Shown here: positions 1-8,253 of the stretch, piece after piece
Position numbering within the stretch: position 1 is the first letter of the stretch
Layout of the letters: the number at the start of each line of letters is the position of its first letter
From: JAAZKA01 sp034926225
GTDB taxonomy: Bacteria; Bacillota; Clostridia; Oscillospirales; QAMX01
Direction of reading: 5' to 3'
DNA length: 64,000 nt
Assembly: GCA_034926225.1 (NCBI GenBank)
Contig: JAYFRF010000002.1
Coordinates: 114,507 to 178,506 of the forward strand
Program-made: the position numbers and the translations under genes
Notes under the pieces: generated by a model
What the model saw: only the letters and a program-made list of their open reading frames with translations
Databases searched by the model: none
What the model was told of the DNA's origin: nothing

Positions 1-589
1 GTTTTTCAATGTGATAGCGCAGATTATCGCTTCTTCGCGCTTTTTCGGCATCGTCGAGCGCCAGTTCGGACAGCTCCCGGTCAATCTCGCGGAGAACGCT
101 GTACTTTTCACGGTAGGCGGCCAGGAGGTCTCCGCATGCGCCGCAGCGGTCGATGAAGGAGAGGTGGGTTGCGTCGGAAAGAAGCTTGCCGGTATCGTGC
201 TGTCCGTGGATGTTAAGCAAGAAAGGCGCTGCCGAGCGGAGGAGCGCCGAGGTGACCGGCTTGCCGCCCGCGCGGGCGGCGGTCTTGCCGTCGGCGGTCA
301 GCGTGCGCTCGAGCAGGAGCTCCCCGTCCTCGGTGTCGATGCCGAGCTCGCGGAGGCCTTGAACGACCATCTCGGACAGCTCCGTGAAAAGACCGGTCAC
401 CCGGGCGCGGCTTTCCCCCCGGCGCAGGAGGTCCTTGCCGACGCGCGCGCCGAGCAGCGCGCCGATCGAGTCGATCACGATGCTCTTGCCAGCGCCGGTT
501 TCACCGGTGAGGACGTTTAAGCCCTCGCCAAACGGCACGTCCGCGCAGTCGATCACGGCGATGTTTTCTATATGCAGCATAGTCAGCAT
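1..589 (-). CDS. recN: DNA repair ATPase RecN, N-terminal part
   Basis: This is the N-terminal third of RecN, the SMC-like ATPase that acts on double-strand breaks; the gene runs off the left edge of the window. The product opens with an ABC/SMC ATPase head: a Walker A motif GETGAGKS at residues 29-36 and the RecN-typical NIHGQHD stretch near residue 123. I chose the ATG at 589 because AAGGAGG lies about 13 bases upstream; an in-frame ATG at 580 is the alternative and gives the common MLHIENIAVID-type start. The gene follows the DUF2344 gene after 37 bases on the same strand, so it is probably the last gene seen of that operon. Identification is firm; the missing C-terminus cannot be judged. 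Confidence 0.93.
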   Translation of the reverse strand, partial: MLTMLHIENIAVIDCADVPFGEGLNVLTGETGAGKSIVIDSIGALLGARVGKDLLRRGESRARVTGLFTELSEMVVQGLRELGIDTEDGELLLERTLTADGKTAARAGGKPVTSALLRSAAPFLLNIHGQHDTGKLLSDATHLSFIDRCGACGDLLAAYREKYSVLREIDRELSELALDDAEKARRSDNLRYHIEK

Positions 590-626
590 GAAAGTGTCAA
601 AGCCTCCTTCGTGCCGTAGGTTAGAA

Positions 627-1265
627 TCAGTCGAATATACCCCCGTTTTTGTCGAGGATCGCGGTGCGCAGGTACTCCGCCCATGCGACGGTGCCGGGAG
701 TGCGTTCGTCGATGGCGCGGACGATATATTCGGGGTTTAAGCTCTGTTCCCCGGCGGCGAGGGTCGTATCAACGGTCAAACAGCCGTCTGGGCGGAGCGA
801 GGCGTCGAACGCGCGGATAAAAGTACATAAATCGACCTCGGACTCGCCCCGCTTGGTTCTTTTCACCATCATGACCGGCGAAGAAAAGAGCGTTCTCGCG
901 TCCTCCGCCGAGAGTCCCCCGCCGTGCAGCGTTACGGTATAGCGAACGGCGTCGATCTCGCCCGCGCCGCGCGTACGGGCATAGACGAAACGCGGGACGA
1001 TACCCTCGGGGAGGGCGGCGGTCATATGGGTGAGGAAATCGTCGGGAAGAGCTTCTGCGTCGAAATCGAGGAGGTCGCAGCGGCTTGAAAACCCGGTGGG
1101 CAGCGGGAGCGGGACGCTGATATAGGGGTGCGGGTTATACCCTTGAGAGAAGGAGAGCATGACCTCCGCTCGCATGAAGGCGCGGCGGAAAACGCGCATC
1201 AGGTCGAGATGGGAGATATAGCGGGCGGGTCCGCGCTTTTCGTACTGCATCCGGCACTTAAGCAT
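627..1265 (-). CDS. TIGR03936/DUF2344 radical SAM-associated protein
   Basis: A 212-residue protein of the DUF2344 family (TIGR03936), recognised by the N-terminal pattern K-R-G-x-x-R-Y-I-S-H-L-D-L-M-R and the GYNPHPYIS motif. Its biochemical role is not established. In many Firmicutes and in Cyanobacteria it is fused to, or encoded directly after, the TIGR03960 radical SAM protein, and here it overlaps the end of that gene by 8 bases, which fits translational coupling and a shared function. The family is often placed near ribosomal protein L21/L27 or rne/rng-type genes in other genomes; that context is not seen here. Family assignment is confident, function is not. Confidence 0.88.
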   Translation of the reverse strand: MLKCRMQYEKRGPARYISHLDLMRVFRRAFMRAEVMLSFSQGYNPHPYISVPLPLPTGFSSRCDLLDFDAEALPDDFLTHMTAALPEGIVPRFVYARTRGAGEIDAVRYTVTLHGGGLSAEDARTLFSSPVMMVKRTKRGESEVDLCTFIRAFDASLRPDGCLTVDTTLAAGEQSLNPEYIVRAIDERTPGTVAWAEYLRTAILDKNGGIFD

Positions 1266-3093
1266 CGCATTTCCCTCCGTTCATCAGGCAGAGCGCGCCG
1301 CAGCCTAGGCACTGCGTGCGGCAGTCGGGCGACGGGACGCCCGCGAGGCTCTTTTGATACTCGCGCCAGAGATGCGCCTCTGTCACACCGCAGGACATAT
1401 GCGACCACGGCAGGATCTCCTCCTCCGACCGCTCGCGGTTTGCGTACCAGGCGGGGTCAAGCCCGACAGCGTCGAAAACCTCGCGCCAGACGTTAATATC
1501 GAAAAAGTCGCTCCACGCGTCGAATTTGCAGCCTCTCTTCCACGCTTCGTAAAGCGCTTTCCCGAGACGGCGGTCGCCGCGCGCGAAAACGCCCTCGAGG
1601 AAGCTGACGGACGGCTCGTGCCAGTTGTAGGTGACATTTTTAATGCGGAAATTGTCCTTAAGGAGCATATATTTACGCTGGAATTCCTCGGGCGTCGCCT
1701 GCGCCACCCACTGGAACGGCGTATGCGGCTTCGGGACAAAGCCCGCGACGGAGACGGACACCTTAAGCCCCCGCGCGCGGTTCGGTGTATGCTGCCGCCA
1801 GACCCAGGTGACCTTACGGGCGAGGTCGGGAATGCCGAGAAGGTCTTCATCGGTCTCGGTGGGAAGCCCCGCCATAAAATAGAGCTTGACCGAGTCCGCG
1901 CCGCCCGAAAACGCGATTTTGCAGGCGTTTAGCAGATCTTCCTCGGCAAGGTTTTTATTGATGACGTCGCGGAGCCTTGGGGTACCGGCTTCCGGGGCAA
2001 AGGTCAGGCCGGTCTGCCGCACCATGCGCAGCTTTTCATAGAGCTCCGGCGTAAAGCTGTCGGCGCGCTGGGACGGGAGCGCGAGGCTGATCTTCCGTTC
2101 ACGGCAGAAATCGGACAGCTCGTCGCAGATACGCTCGATCTCCCGGTGATCACTCGACGACAAGCTGATGAGGGAGATTTCCTCGTAGCCGGTCTGGATC
2201 GCGAGCTTTTTGGCGTTTTCAATGATGGTTTCGGCGCTGCGGGAGCGCACGGGACGCCATGTATAACCCGCCTGACAGAAACGGCAGCCGCGGATGCAGC
2301 CGCGCATGACCTCCACCATCACGCGGTCATGGACGACCTCCGTCGAAGGGACGACGAAGTATTCGGGGATATAGGTGTGGTCGAAATCCTCGACGATACG
2401 CTTAGTGATCACGGCAGGCACGCCGTCAGTGGGCGTGATCGCCGCGACCGTGCCGTCGTCGCGGTACGTCACGTCGTAGAAAGACGGGACGTAGATGCCG
2501 GGGATGTCCGCCGCACGGCGCAAGAAAGCGGTCTTCGTCCAGCCCTCGGCTTTCGCCCTGCGGTAGAGCGCGAACAGCTCGAGGGAGACCTCCTCGCCTT
2601 CGCCGAACATAAAGAGATCGATAAAGTCGGCGATCGGCTCGGCGTTGCAGACGCAGGGGCCGCCCGCGACGACGAGGTTACGAAGGTCATGGCGGTCTTT
2701 GGCGTAAACGGGCAGTCCCGCGAGATCGAGCATGTTCAGCACGTTCGTGTAGCACAGCTCATACTGGAGGGTAAAGCCGATGATATCGAACGCGGAGACG
2801 GGGTCGTAGGACTCAAGCGCGTAAAGGGGCAGCCCCTCCTTGCGCATTTCCGCCTCCATATCGGGCCAGGGCGCGAAGGCGCGTTCGCACCAGATGTAGT
2901 CCTGCGCGTTCCAGAGGGCGTAGAGAAGCTTTAAACCAAGGTGGGACATGCCGATCTCGTAGGAATCGGGGAAGCAGAAGACGACGCGCAGATCGACGGA
3001 CGAAGGGTCCTTCTTCACCGCGCCGTATTCGCCTCCGGCATAACGCGCGGGTTTTTTCACCCGCGCCAGAATTGCATTTAAACGCTCATCCAT
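1258..3093 (-). CDS. TIGR03960-family B12-binding-like radical SAM protein
   Basis: A 611-residue radical SAM enzyme. The N-terminal part (about residues 30-200) resembles a B12-binding fold and contains GEGEE; the radical SAM domain carries the 4Fe-4S cysteines C266-x3-C270-x2-C273 in an RGCIRGCRFCQAG context. The C-terminus has extra cysteines (CRTQCLGCGALC) that could bind a second cluster. Its substrate is unknown; modification of RNA or protein is a guess from related MiaB/RimO-like enzymes. It overlaps the site-2 protease gene by 16 bases and the DUF2344 gene by 8 bases, so all are likely cotranscribed. Length and motifs match the family's usual size. Confidence 0.9.
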   Translation of the reverse strand: MDERLNAILARVKKPARYAGGEYGAVKKDPSSVDLRVVFCFPDSYEIGMSHLGLKLLYALWNAQDYIWCERAFAPWPDMEAEMRKEGLPLYALESYDPVSAFDIIGFTLQYELCYTNVLNMLDLAGLPVYAKDRHDLRNLVVAGGPCVCNAEPIADFIDLFMFGEGEEVSLELFALYRRAKAEGWTKTAFLRRAADIPGIYVPSFYDVTYRDDGTVAAITPTDGVPAVITKRIVEDFDHTYIPEYFVVPSTEVVHDRVMVEVMRGCIRGCRFCQAGYTWRPVRSRSAETIIENAKKLAIQTGYEEISLISLSSSDHREIERICDELSDFCRERKISLALPSQRADSFTPELYEKLRMVRQTGLTFAPEAGTPRLRDVINKNLAEEDLLNACKIAFSGGADSVKLYFMAGLPTETDEDLLGIPDLARKVTWVWRQHTPNRARGLKVSVSVAGFVPKPHTPFQWVAQATPEEFQRKYMLLKDNFRIKNVTYNWHEPSVSFLEGVFARGDRRLGKALYEAWKRGCKFDAWSDFFDINVWREVFDAVGLDPAWYANRERSEEEILPWSHMSCGVTEAHLWREYQKSLAGVPSPDCRTQCLGCGALCLMNGGKCDA

Positions 3094-3683
3094 AGGGGAT
3101 TTCTTTCCTTATGTCTTATGGTTTTCCCGGCGAGCAAAAAGCAGCCGAGCAGCAAGACAGATATATTATACCGCGTTTTGAACGCAATGTACAGCCCAAA
3201 AACAAGAATTGCCGCAGAAAAAAGTACGGAAACCGTCCCGAGGACGCGCGCGGCGGTCTGCGGGGAGCAGTACTGGTATAAAACGGCGCGCAGAGCCTCC
3301 CCCCCGTCGAGCGGTTCGACCGGAAGAAGGTTCGCGGCGGCGAGGAGTAGACTTGTCCCGGCGAGATAGGCGAAATCCGTATTCCCGGTCAGCCGCAGCA
3401 ATCCCCCGCAGGCGAGCGCGCACAGGAGATTTGCCACCGCGCCGGCAAGGGCGATGAAAAACTCCGCGCGGTAGGACAGCGCGCCGCTATAGTCGAGCCG
3501 CAGTCCCGCCGCCGACAGCGTCAGGCGCACCGCCTGTCCGCCGAAAGCCCGAATCGCGAGCAGATGCCCGCATTCGTGCAGCGCGATGGCCGGGACGGCG
3601 CACCAGAACAGGCCGGTACCGTCGAACAGGTACCACGCGGCAAGCAGCAGCACGAAGCCGGGGGTCATACGGATACGGCTCAT
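3078..3683 (-). CDS. Site-2 protease (M50), SpoIVFB-like
   Basis: A 201-residue, strongly hydrophobic membrane metalloprotease. The zinc-binding H36-E37-C-G-H40 motif lies in the first long hydrophobic stretch, and N118-L-L-P...D126-G supplies the conserved third ligand region of M50 enzymes. SpoIVFB cleaves pro-sigma-K during sporulation in Bacillus; this protein has the same compact architecture without PDZ or CBS domains. Its start codon overlaps the stop of the upstream M23 peptidase gene (ATGA), the arrangement expected for a SpoIVFA/SpoIVFB pair. Whether the organism sporulates, or whether the enzyme has another membrane substrate, cannot be told from the window. Confidence 0.87.
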   Translation of the reverse strand: MSRIRMTPGFVLLLAAWYLFDGTGLFWCAVPAIALHECGHLLAIRAFGGQAVRLTLSAAGLRLDYSGALSYRAEFFIALAGAVANLLCALACGGLLRLTGNTDFAYLAGTSLLLAAANLLPVEPLDGGEALRAVLYQYCSPQTAARVLGTVSVLFSAAILVFGLYIAFKTRYNISVLLLGCFLLAGKTIRHKERNPLWMSV

Positions 3684-4648
3684 GTCTCGATTAAGCCGCC
3701 GAGTACAGTAAGGGGGTCAAAGATCAGGCCATCGTGGTAGAGCTGGAAGTGCAGATGCGGCCCCGTGACCTTTCCGGTCGCGCCGGAGCGCGCGATCACC
3801 TGCCCAGCGGCGACCATATCGCCGACGCAGACCTCCAACGCGGACAGGTGCGCGTACAGGCTGACGAAGCCGTCCGCGTGTTCGATCTTCATGTACTTGC
3901 CGTTGATCTCGCCGGTTCCGGCATAGATTACCTTTCCGTCGGCGAACGCGCAGATATCCGTGCCTTCGGCCGCGGCGATATCAATGCCGTAGTGAAAGCT
4001 TTCGACGTCGTCGACGGGATGGATGCGGTAGCCGAACGGAGACGTGACGCGCCCCGATACGGGCAGGACGTAAGGAAAATCGATGGCGACGGCGTCTGTT
4101 GTGACGGTATCGGGCAGGATACCGGGTTTCGGTAGCGCAACGGTCGTCTGCGCCGCGGTTGTTGCGGCTGTGGTCGCAGCGGCGGCGGTAGTAGTCGCGG
4201 TCACCGTGGCACTTGTTGCGGTTGTGGCCGCAACGGTGGCTGTGGCCCTTGCAGCTGATGCCACTAGGGCATCGTCCGCAAGAGCACCGGCAACGGTGGT
4301 TGCGGCAGGCGCCTGCTTGGTCATGACGGCAGCGGTCGCTTGCGTGGTTGCCGCTTGTGTAGTGGCGGTCTCGGTGGCCTCTGACGCGCCGGTATACGCC
4401 TCACGGAAGCCGCGTGCGAAGGCTTCCGCGAGCTCGGAGCGCCCGAGAGCCTGTCCGGCCTGCGCTGCAAGTTCCCGCAGAGAGGTTGCGCCGGCGAAAA
4501 GACTGCCGGTATCCTTGTCCGAAAAGGCGCGGAAGAAGAGCGCCGCGATGAAAAGAAGCAGGCAAATGCCAAGCTGCCAGAGCTTTGCCGTACCGCGAGG
4601 GAAGCGCCGTTTTTCCGGCGCCTGAATGGTCACAGGGGTCTTATCCAT
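3680..4648 (-). CDS. Membrane-anchored M23 (LytM) peptidase, SpoIVFA-like
   Basis: A 322-residue protein: short cytoplasmic N-terminus, one transmembrane helix (about residues 23-40), an Ala/Thr-rich low-complexity linker (about 90-185), and a C-terminal LytM/M23 domain. All zinc ligands are present: H219-x3-D223 and H298-L-H300, with the catalytic-region H267. SpoIVFA has this topology and holds SpoIVFB in check, so the adjacent M50 gene suggests a partner role. Intact ligands mean it might also act as an endopeptidase on peptidoglycan, unlike degenerate family members. The start follows GGGAGG. The linker may be prone to repeat-length change. Confidence 0.86.
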   Translation of the reverse strand: MDKTPVTIQAPEKRRFPRGTAKLWQLGICLLLFIAALFFRAFSDKDTGSLFAGATSLRELAAQAGQALGRSELAEAFARGFREAYTGASEATETATTQAATTQATAAVMTKQAPAATTVAGALADDALVASAARATATVAATTATSATVTATTTAAAATTAATTAAQTTVALPKPGILPDTVTTDAVAIDFPYVLPVSGRVTSPFGYRIHPVDDVESFHYGIDIAAAEGTDICAFADGKVIYAGTGEINGKYMKIEHADGFVSLYAHLSALEVCVGDMVAAGQVIARSGATGKVTGPHLHFQLYHDGLIFDPLTVLGGLIET

Positions 4649-4690
4649 ATATAATCGCCTCCCGATACTATTTATGCAGACGGGTGCGAA

Positions 4691-4719
4691 AGTATAACCA
4701 GACAGGTAAACGGGAACAA
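4691..4719 (-). promoter_or_regulatory. Probable sigma-A promoter for the M23-recN operon
   Basis: On the minus strand a -10 hexamer TATACT (4691-4696) is preceded at 17 bases by TTGTTC (4714-4719). The -10 is good and the -35 keeps only TTG. It lies 43 bases upstream of the M23 start. Confidence 0.5.
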
Positions 4720-4757
4720 TATTCCTATAAAAGAGTGTAAAGGAGTATCAAAGAGGC

Positions 4758-5024
4758 ATGGTGAAAGGCGTATCCCGCCGGATCGTCGTCGTACGGTCCC
4801 CGGAGCAGAACATTTTCGAGGAAGCGATCTTCATTTTAAAGGACGACGCGCTGAAAAAGGGTATATCCGCGGAGGACGTGGTCGCGCAGGCGTGCGGGAT
4901 TGCGAGCCGGTACATCCGGGAAAACCGGGAGAGCCGTGCCGGCCACACCTGGATCCCCGCCGTCTGCATCATCGGCGGCGTTCTTTTAGGGACGCTCGCA
5001 TGGGTGCTCCTGATGGGCATATAA
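4758..5024 (+). CDS. Small C-terminally membrane-anchored protein of unknown function
   Basis: An 88-residue protein I do not recognise. The first 60 residues are charged, predicted helical and soluble; residues about 67-87 form one hydrophobic helix (IPAVCIIGGVLLGTLAWVLL), so it looks tail-anchored with its body in the cytoplasm. AAGGAG lies 13 bases before the ATG and AGAGG is nearer, so the start is reasonable. It stands alone on the plus strand, divergent from the M23 gene, and ends just before a bidirectional terminator. Codon use matches its GC-rich neighbours, which supports a real gene. Related small Clostridia proteins are generally annotated as hypothetical. Confidence 0.7.
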   Translation: MVKGVSRRIVVVRSPEQNIFEEAIFILKDDALKKGISAEDVVAQACGIASRYIRENRESRAGHTWIPAVCIIGGVLLGTLAWVLLMGI

Positions 5025-5032
5025 TCAAAAAA

Positions 5033-5078
5033 ACGCGCGGCATCTTTTTTAAGGATGCCGCGTGCTGTTATTTTTTTT
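5033..5078. terminator. Bidirectional rho-independent terminator between the small gene and fba
   Basis: CGCGGCATC (5036-5044) pairs with GATGCCGCG (5054-5062). An A-run precedes it (5027-5033), giving a U-tract for fba on the minus strand, and eight Ts follow at 5071-5078 for the plus-strand gene. Confidence 0.88.
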
Positions 5079-5087
5079 GAGATATGC

Positions 5088-6065
5088 TTATTTCGCGGCG
5101 TCCGCCTTGCCGGCGCAGCCGAGAACCTCGACGAGCTTATGCCGAACGAGCTGCTTGATGTTCTCGCGGGCGGGCTTGAGGTACTGACGGGGATCGAAAT
5201 GATCGGGATGCTCGTTAAAGTACTGGCGGATCGAGCCGGTCATCGCAAGGCGCAGGTCGGAGTCGATGTTGATCTTGCAAACGGACATACGGGCGGCTTC
5301 GCGAAGCTCTTCTTCCGGAATGCCGACGGCGTCGGGCATCTTGCCGCCGTTGTCGTTGATCATCTTCACATAGTTCTGCGGGACGGAGGAGGAGCCGTGC
5401 AGGACGATCGGGAAACCGGGCAGACGGCGGGAGACTTCCTCCAGAATGTCGAAGCGGAGGGGCGGGGGCACCAGAACGCCGCGCTCATTGCGGGTGCACT
5501 GAGCGGCGGTAAACTTGTACGCGCCGTGGGAGGTGCCGATGGCGATGGCGAGGCTGTCGACGCCGGTCTTCGTGACGAATTCTTCGACTTCGGCCGGATC
5601 CGTATAAGAGGAATCGGCGGCGGAGACGTTGACGGCGTCTTCGATACCGGCAAGACGGCCGAGTTCGCCTTCGACGACGGCGCCGTGGGCGTGGGCATAC
5701 TCGACAACCTGCTTCGTCAGGGCGATGTTGTCTTCGAACTTGTGGTGGGAGCCGTCGATCATAACGCTGGTGAAGCCGCCGTCGACGCAGGACTTGCACA
5801 ATTCAAAGGTATCGCCGTGGTCGAGATGGACGCAGATGGGGAGGTTGGTCTCGATGATGGCGGCTTCGATGAGCTTCATGAGGTAAGTGTGATTCGCGTA
5901 TTTACGCGCACCGGCGGAAACCTGGAGGATCAGGGGAGCATTTTCTTCCTTCGCGGCTTCGGTGATGCCTTGAATGATTTCCATGTTGTTGACATTGAAC
6001 GCGCCGATCGCGTAGCCGTTCTTATAAGCGTCGGCGAACATCGCTTTAGAAGTAACAAGAGCCAT
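5088..6065 (-). CDS. fba: Class II fructose-1,6-bisphosphate aldolase
   Basis: A 325-residue zinc-dependent aldolase cleaving fructose 1,6-bisphosphate to dihydroxyacetone phosphate and glyceraldehyde 3-phosphate in the cytoplasm. The class II signature H80-L-D82-H83-G contains the catalytic Asp and a zinc-binding His; HGSSS and NIDSD further on are the phosphate-binding and C-terminal family motifs. The ATG at 6065 (MALVTSKAMF) follows AGGAGG; upstream in-frame codons overlap the promoter and were discarded. It is divergent from pfp, the preceding enzyme of the same pathway, so the two genes can be controlled together from the shared 152-base intergenic region. Confidence 0.97.
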   Translation of the reverse strand: MALVTSKAMFADAYKNGYAIGAFNVNNMEIIQGITEAAKEENAPLILQVSAGARKYANHTYLMKLIEAAIIETNLPICVHLDHGDTFELCKSCVDGGFTSVMIDGSHHKFEDNIALTKQVVEYAHAHGAVVEGELGRLAGIEDAVNVSAADSSYTDPAEVEEFVTKTGVDSLAIAIGTSHGAYKFTAAQCTRNERGVLVPPPLRFDILEEVSRRLPGFPIVLHGSSSVPQNYVKMINDNGGKMPDAVGIPEEELREAARMSVCKINIDSDLRLAMTGSIRQYFNEHPDHFDPRQYLKPARENIKQLVRHKLVEVLGCAGKADAAK

Positions 6066-6098
6066 TGTAAATAAGCCTCCTAGCAAAGAATTCTCTTT

Positions 6099-6126
6099 AT
6101 TGTACCACAAACAGAGAAAAAATCAA
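6099..6126 (-). promoter_or_regulatory. fba promoter
   Basis: On the minus strand, TTGATT (6121-6126), a 16-base spacer, and TACAAT (6099-6104). The hexamers are identical to those of the divergent pfp promoter. Confidence 0.75.
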
Positions 6127-6145
6127 GCGGGAAACAAAAATTTAA

Positions 6146-6174
6146 TTGATTTTTTGAAGAAAACGTGATACAAT
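6146..6174 (+). promoter_or_regulatory. pfp promoter
   Basis: TTGATT (6146-6151), a 17-base spacer and TACAAT (6169-6174), about 45 bases before the pfp start. Confidence 0.78.
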
Positions 6175-6217
6175 ATCCTCGTCCCATTTATCACCAAAGT
6201 CACCGGAGGTATAAAAC

Positions 6218-7465
6218 ATGTCAGAAATCTTAAAAGGTGCCGCGATCATCGGTCAGTCCGGCGGCCCTTCCTCGGTCATCAATGCGTCCGCTTACGGCGC
6301 GATCAAGACGGCGCTTGAAAACGAGAACATAACCCGCGTTCTCGGCGCGCTGAACGGCATCAAGGGCATCCTCGACGACAACATCATCGATATGGGTAAG
6401 GAATGCCCTTCGGAGCTTGCCCATATGAAGTATACGCCCTCCTCCGCGCTCGGCTCCTGCCGCTATAAACTAAAGCGCGTCGAAGACGACGAGACGGATT
6501 ATCGGCGCATCCTGGAGATCTTTCGGAAGTACGACATCCGCTACTTCTTCTACAACGGCGGCAACGACTCGATGGACACCTGCAACAAGATTTCCAAGTA
6601 CCTTCTCGCGCACGATTATCCCTGCCGCGTGATGGGCATCCCGAAGACGATCGACAACGACCTTGCCGGCACGGACCACTGCCCGGGCTACGGCTCCGCC
6701 GCGAAGTACATCGCGACGTCCGTCATGGAGATCTACCTCGACGCGCATGTCTATGACACGGGCATGGTTACGATCATCGAGTGTATGGGCCGTCATGCGG
6801 GCTGGCTGACAGCCGCGGCAGCACTCGCGAACACGAAGGGCTGCGGCGCGGATCTGATCTACCTGCCGGAGGTCGACTTCGACTTAAGCGAGTTCCTCGC
6901 CTCCGTGAAGGAGATCTACGCGAAGACGAAGAAGTGCATCGTCGTCGTTTCCGAGGGCATCCACGATAAGGACGGCCGCTTCATCACGGAGTACGGCTCG
7001 GACCTCGCACAGACGAAGGACAGCTTCGGCCATGCGCAGCTCGGAGGGCTCGCGTCGTTCTTGGCGAATACGGTGAAGAATGAAACGGGCGCGAAGGTTC
7101 GCGGCATCGAATTGTCGCTGCTGCAGCGCTGCGCCGCGCACTGCGCGTCCCAGACGGACATCGACGAAAGCTTCTCCGCGGGCGCCGCGGCCGTCACGAA
7201 CGCGGTGGCCGGCATCACCGATAAGATGGTCGGCTTCGAGCGCTCCTATGCGGACGGCAAGTACGTCTGCGAAACCAAGCTATTTAATCTCGACGTCGTC
7301 GCGAACGCCGAAAAGAAGGTACCGCGCGAGTGGATCAACGCCGCCGGCAACGGCATCGAGCAGGGATTTATCGATTACGCGATGCCGCTGATCCAGGGCG
7401 AAACGAAGCTCCAAAAGGAAGACAGTCTGCCGAGATTCGTCAAGCTCAAGAAAGTCAAAGCGTAA
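6218..7465 (+). CDS. pfp: 6-phosphofructokinase, probably PPi-dependent
   Basis: A 415-residue phosphofructokinase of the long group. The motif GGNDS (114-118) replaces the GGDGS of ATP-dependent enzymes, and P-K-T-I-D-N-D (142-148) carries the lysine typical of pyrophosphate-dependent members instead of the PGTIDND of ATP enzymes. PPi dependence is therefore inferred from motifs, not proven; some members of this clade keep other phosphoryl-donor preferences. The start follows CCGGAGG. It sits divergent to fba, and ppdK elsewhere in the window is another PPi/phosphate-linked glycolytic enzyme, which fits an energy-saving glycolysis. Confidence 0.93.
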   Translation: MSEILKGAAIIGQSGGPSSVINASAYGAIKTALENENITRVLGALNGIKGILDDNIIDMGKECPSELAHMKYTPSSALGSCRYKLKRVEDDETDYRRILEIFRKYDIRYFFYNGGNDSMDTCNKISKYLLAHDYPCRVMGIPKTIDNDLAGTDHCPGYGSAAKYIATSVMEIYLDAHVYDTGMVTIIECMGRHAGWLTAAAALANTKGCGADLIYLPEVDFDLSEFLASVKEIYAKTKKCIVVVSEGIHDKDGRFITEYGSDLAQTKDSFGHAQLGGLASFLANTVKNETGAKVRGIELSLLQRCAAHCASQTDIDESFSAGAAAVTNAVAGITDKMVGFERSYADGKYVCETKLFNLDVVANAEKKVPREWINAAGNGIEQGFIDYAMPLIQGETKLQKEDSLPRFVKLKKVKA

Positions 7466-7505
7466 TTTTTTAGGAAGAAAATGTAAGTCAAGCGACGGAA
7501 TCCTA

Positions 7506-7534
7506 TTGCATACGCCTCCTTTACGTGGTATACT
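7506..7534 (+). promoter_or_regulatory. Promoter of the AIM24-family gene
   Basis: TTGCAT (7506-7511), a 17-base spacer and TATACT (7529-7534), ending 28 bases before the start codon at 7563. Confidence 0.75.
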
Positions 7535-7562
7535 AAAACCGCGCGAAGGAGGCGTTAAAAAT

Positions 7563-8246
7563 ATGAAATACGAGATATTCGGAGACTCTCTTCCGGCGGT
7601 GGCAATTTCTCTCGAGTCCGGGGAAAGCATTTTCACGGAATCCGGCGGGATGAGCTGGATGACGGAGGATATCGCGATGGACACGAATATGAAGGGCGGG
7701 CTTTTAAAGGGTCTTGGCCGCATGTTCTCCGGCGAATCCTTATTCATGGCGACCTATACCGCGCAGAGCGACCACCAGCAGATCACCCTCGCGTCGAGCT
7801 TCCCCGGGAGCATTATCCCGCTCCATCTGACGCCGGGGTATGAGTTCATCTGCCAGAAAAGCGCGTTTTTATGCGCCGAACCCAGCGTATCGCTCTCGGC
7901 GGAGATCGTCAAGGGCCTCGCCGGCGGCTTTTTCGGCGGTGAGGGCTTCGTGCTGCAGCGCGTCAGGGGCGAGGGCATGGTCTTTCTTGAGATGGACGGC
8001 AGCGTGAAGATGCTCGACCTCGCGCCGGGGCAGCGTCTGGTCGTCGACACGGGCAACGTCGCTGCGTATCAGTCCACGGTCGGGTACACGGTAAAAACGG
8101 TACGCGGCTTCAAGAACATCCTGTTCGGCGGCGAGGGACTGTTCCTGACGGTCTTGGAAGGCCCGGGGCGCGTGTACTTACAGACGATCACGCTGCCGAG
8201 CTTTGCAAGCCGTATTGTGCCGTATCTACCGAAGGCAAAGGACTGA
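7563..8246 (+). CDS. TIGR00266/AIM24 family protein
   Basis: A 227-residue protein of the AIM24/TIGR00266 family, recognised by the ESGGMSWM and G-G-L-L-K-G-L-x-R segments, glycine-rich strands and the late GGEGLFLT motif. Members form a trimeric beta-barrel-like fold; the bacterial function is unknown, and the mitochondrial relative helps membrane organisation. I chose the ATG at 7563, which follows GAAGGAGG at proper spacing; the longer in-frame version would begin inside the promoter. It converges on uridine phosphorylase with only 7 bases between the stop codons and no visible terminator there. Confidence 0.88.
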   Translation: MKYEIFGDSLPAVAISLESGESIFTESGGMSWMTEDIAMDTNMKGGLLKGLGRMFSGESLFMATYTAQSDHQQITLASSFPGSIIPLHLTPGYEFICQKSAFLCAEPSVSLSAEIVKGLAGGFFGGEGFVLQRVRGEGMVFLEMDGSVKMLDLAPGQRLVVDTGNVAAYQSTVGYTVKTVRGFKNILFGGEGLFLTVLEGPGRVYLQTITLPSFASRIVPYLPKAKD

Positions 8247-8253
8247 TAGAACA

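Noticed and set aside
5055..6074. Plus-strand open frame of 339 codons antisense to fba
   Set aside because: Shadow of GC-rich coding DNA; the aldolase on the other strand has all motifs and a ribosome-binding site.
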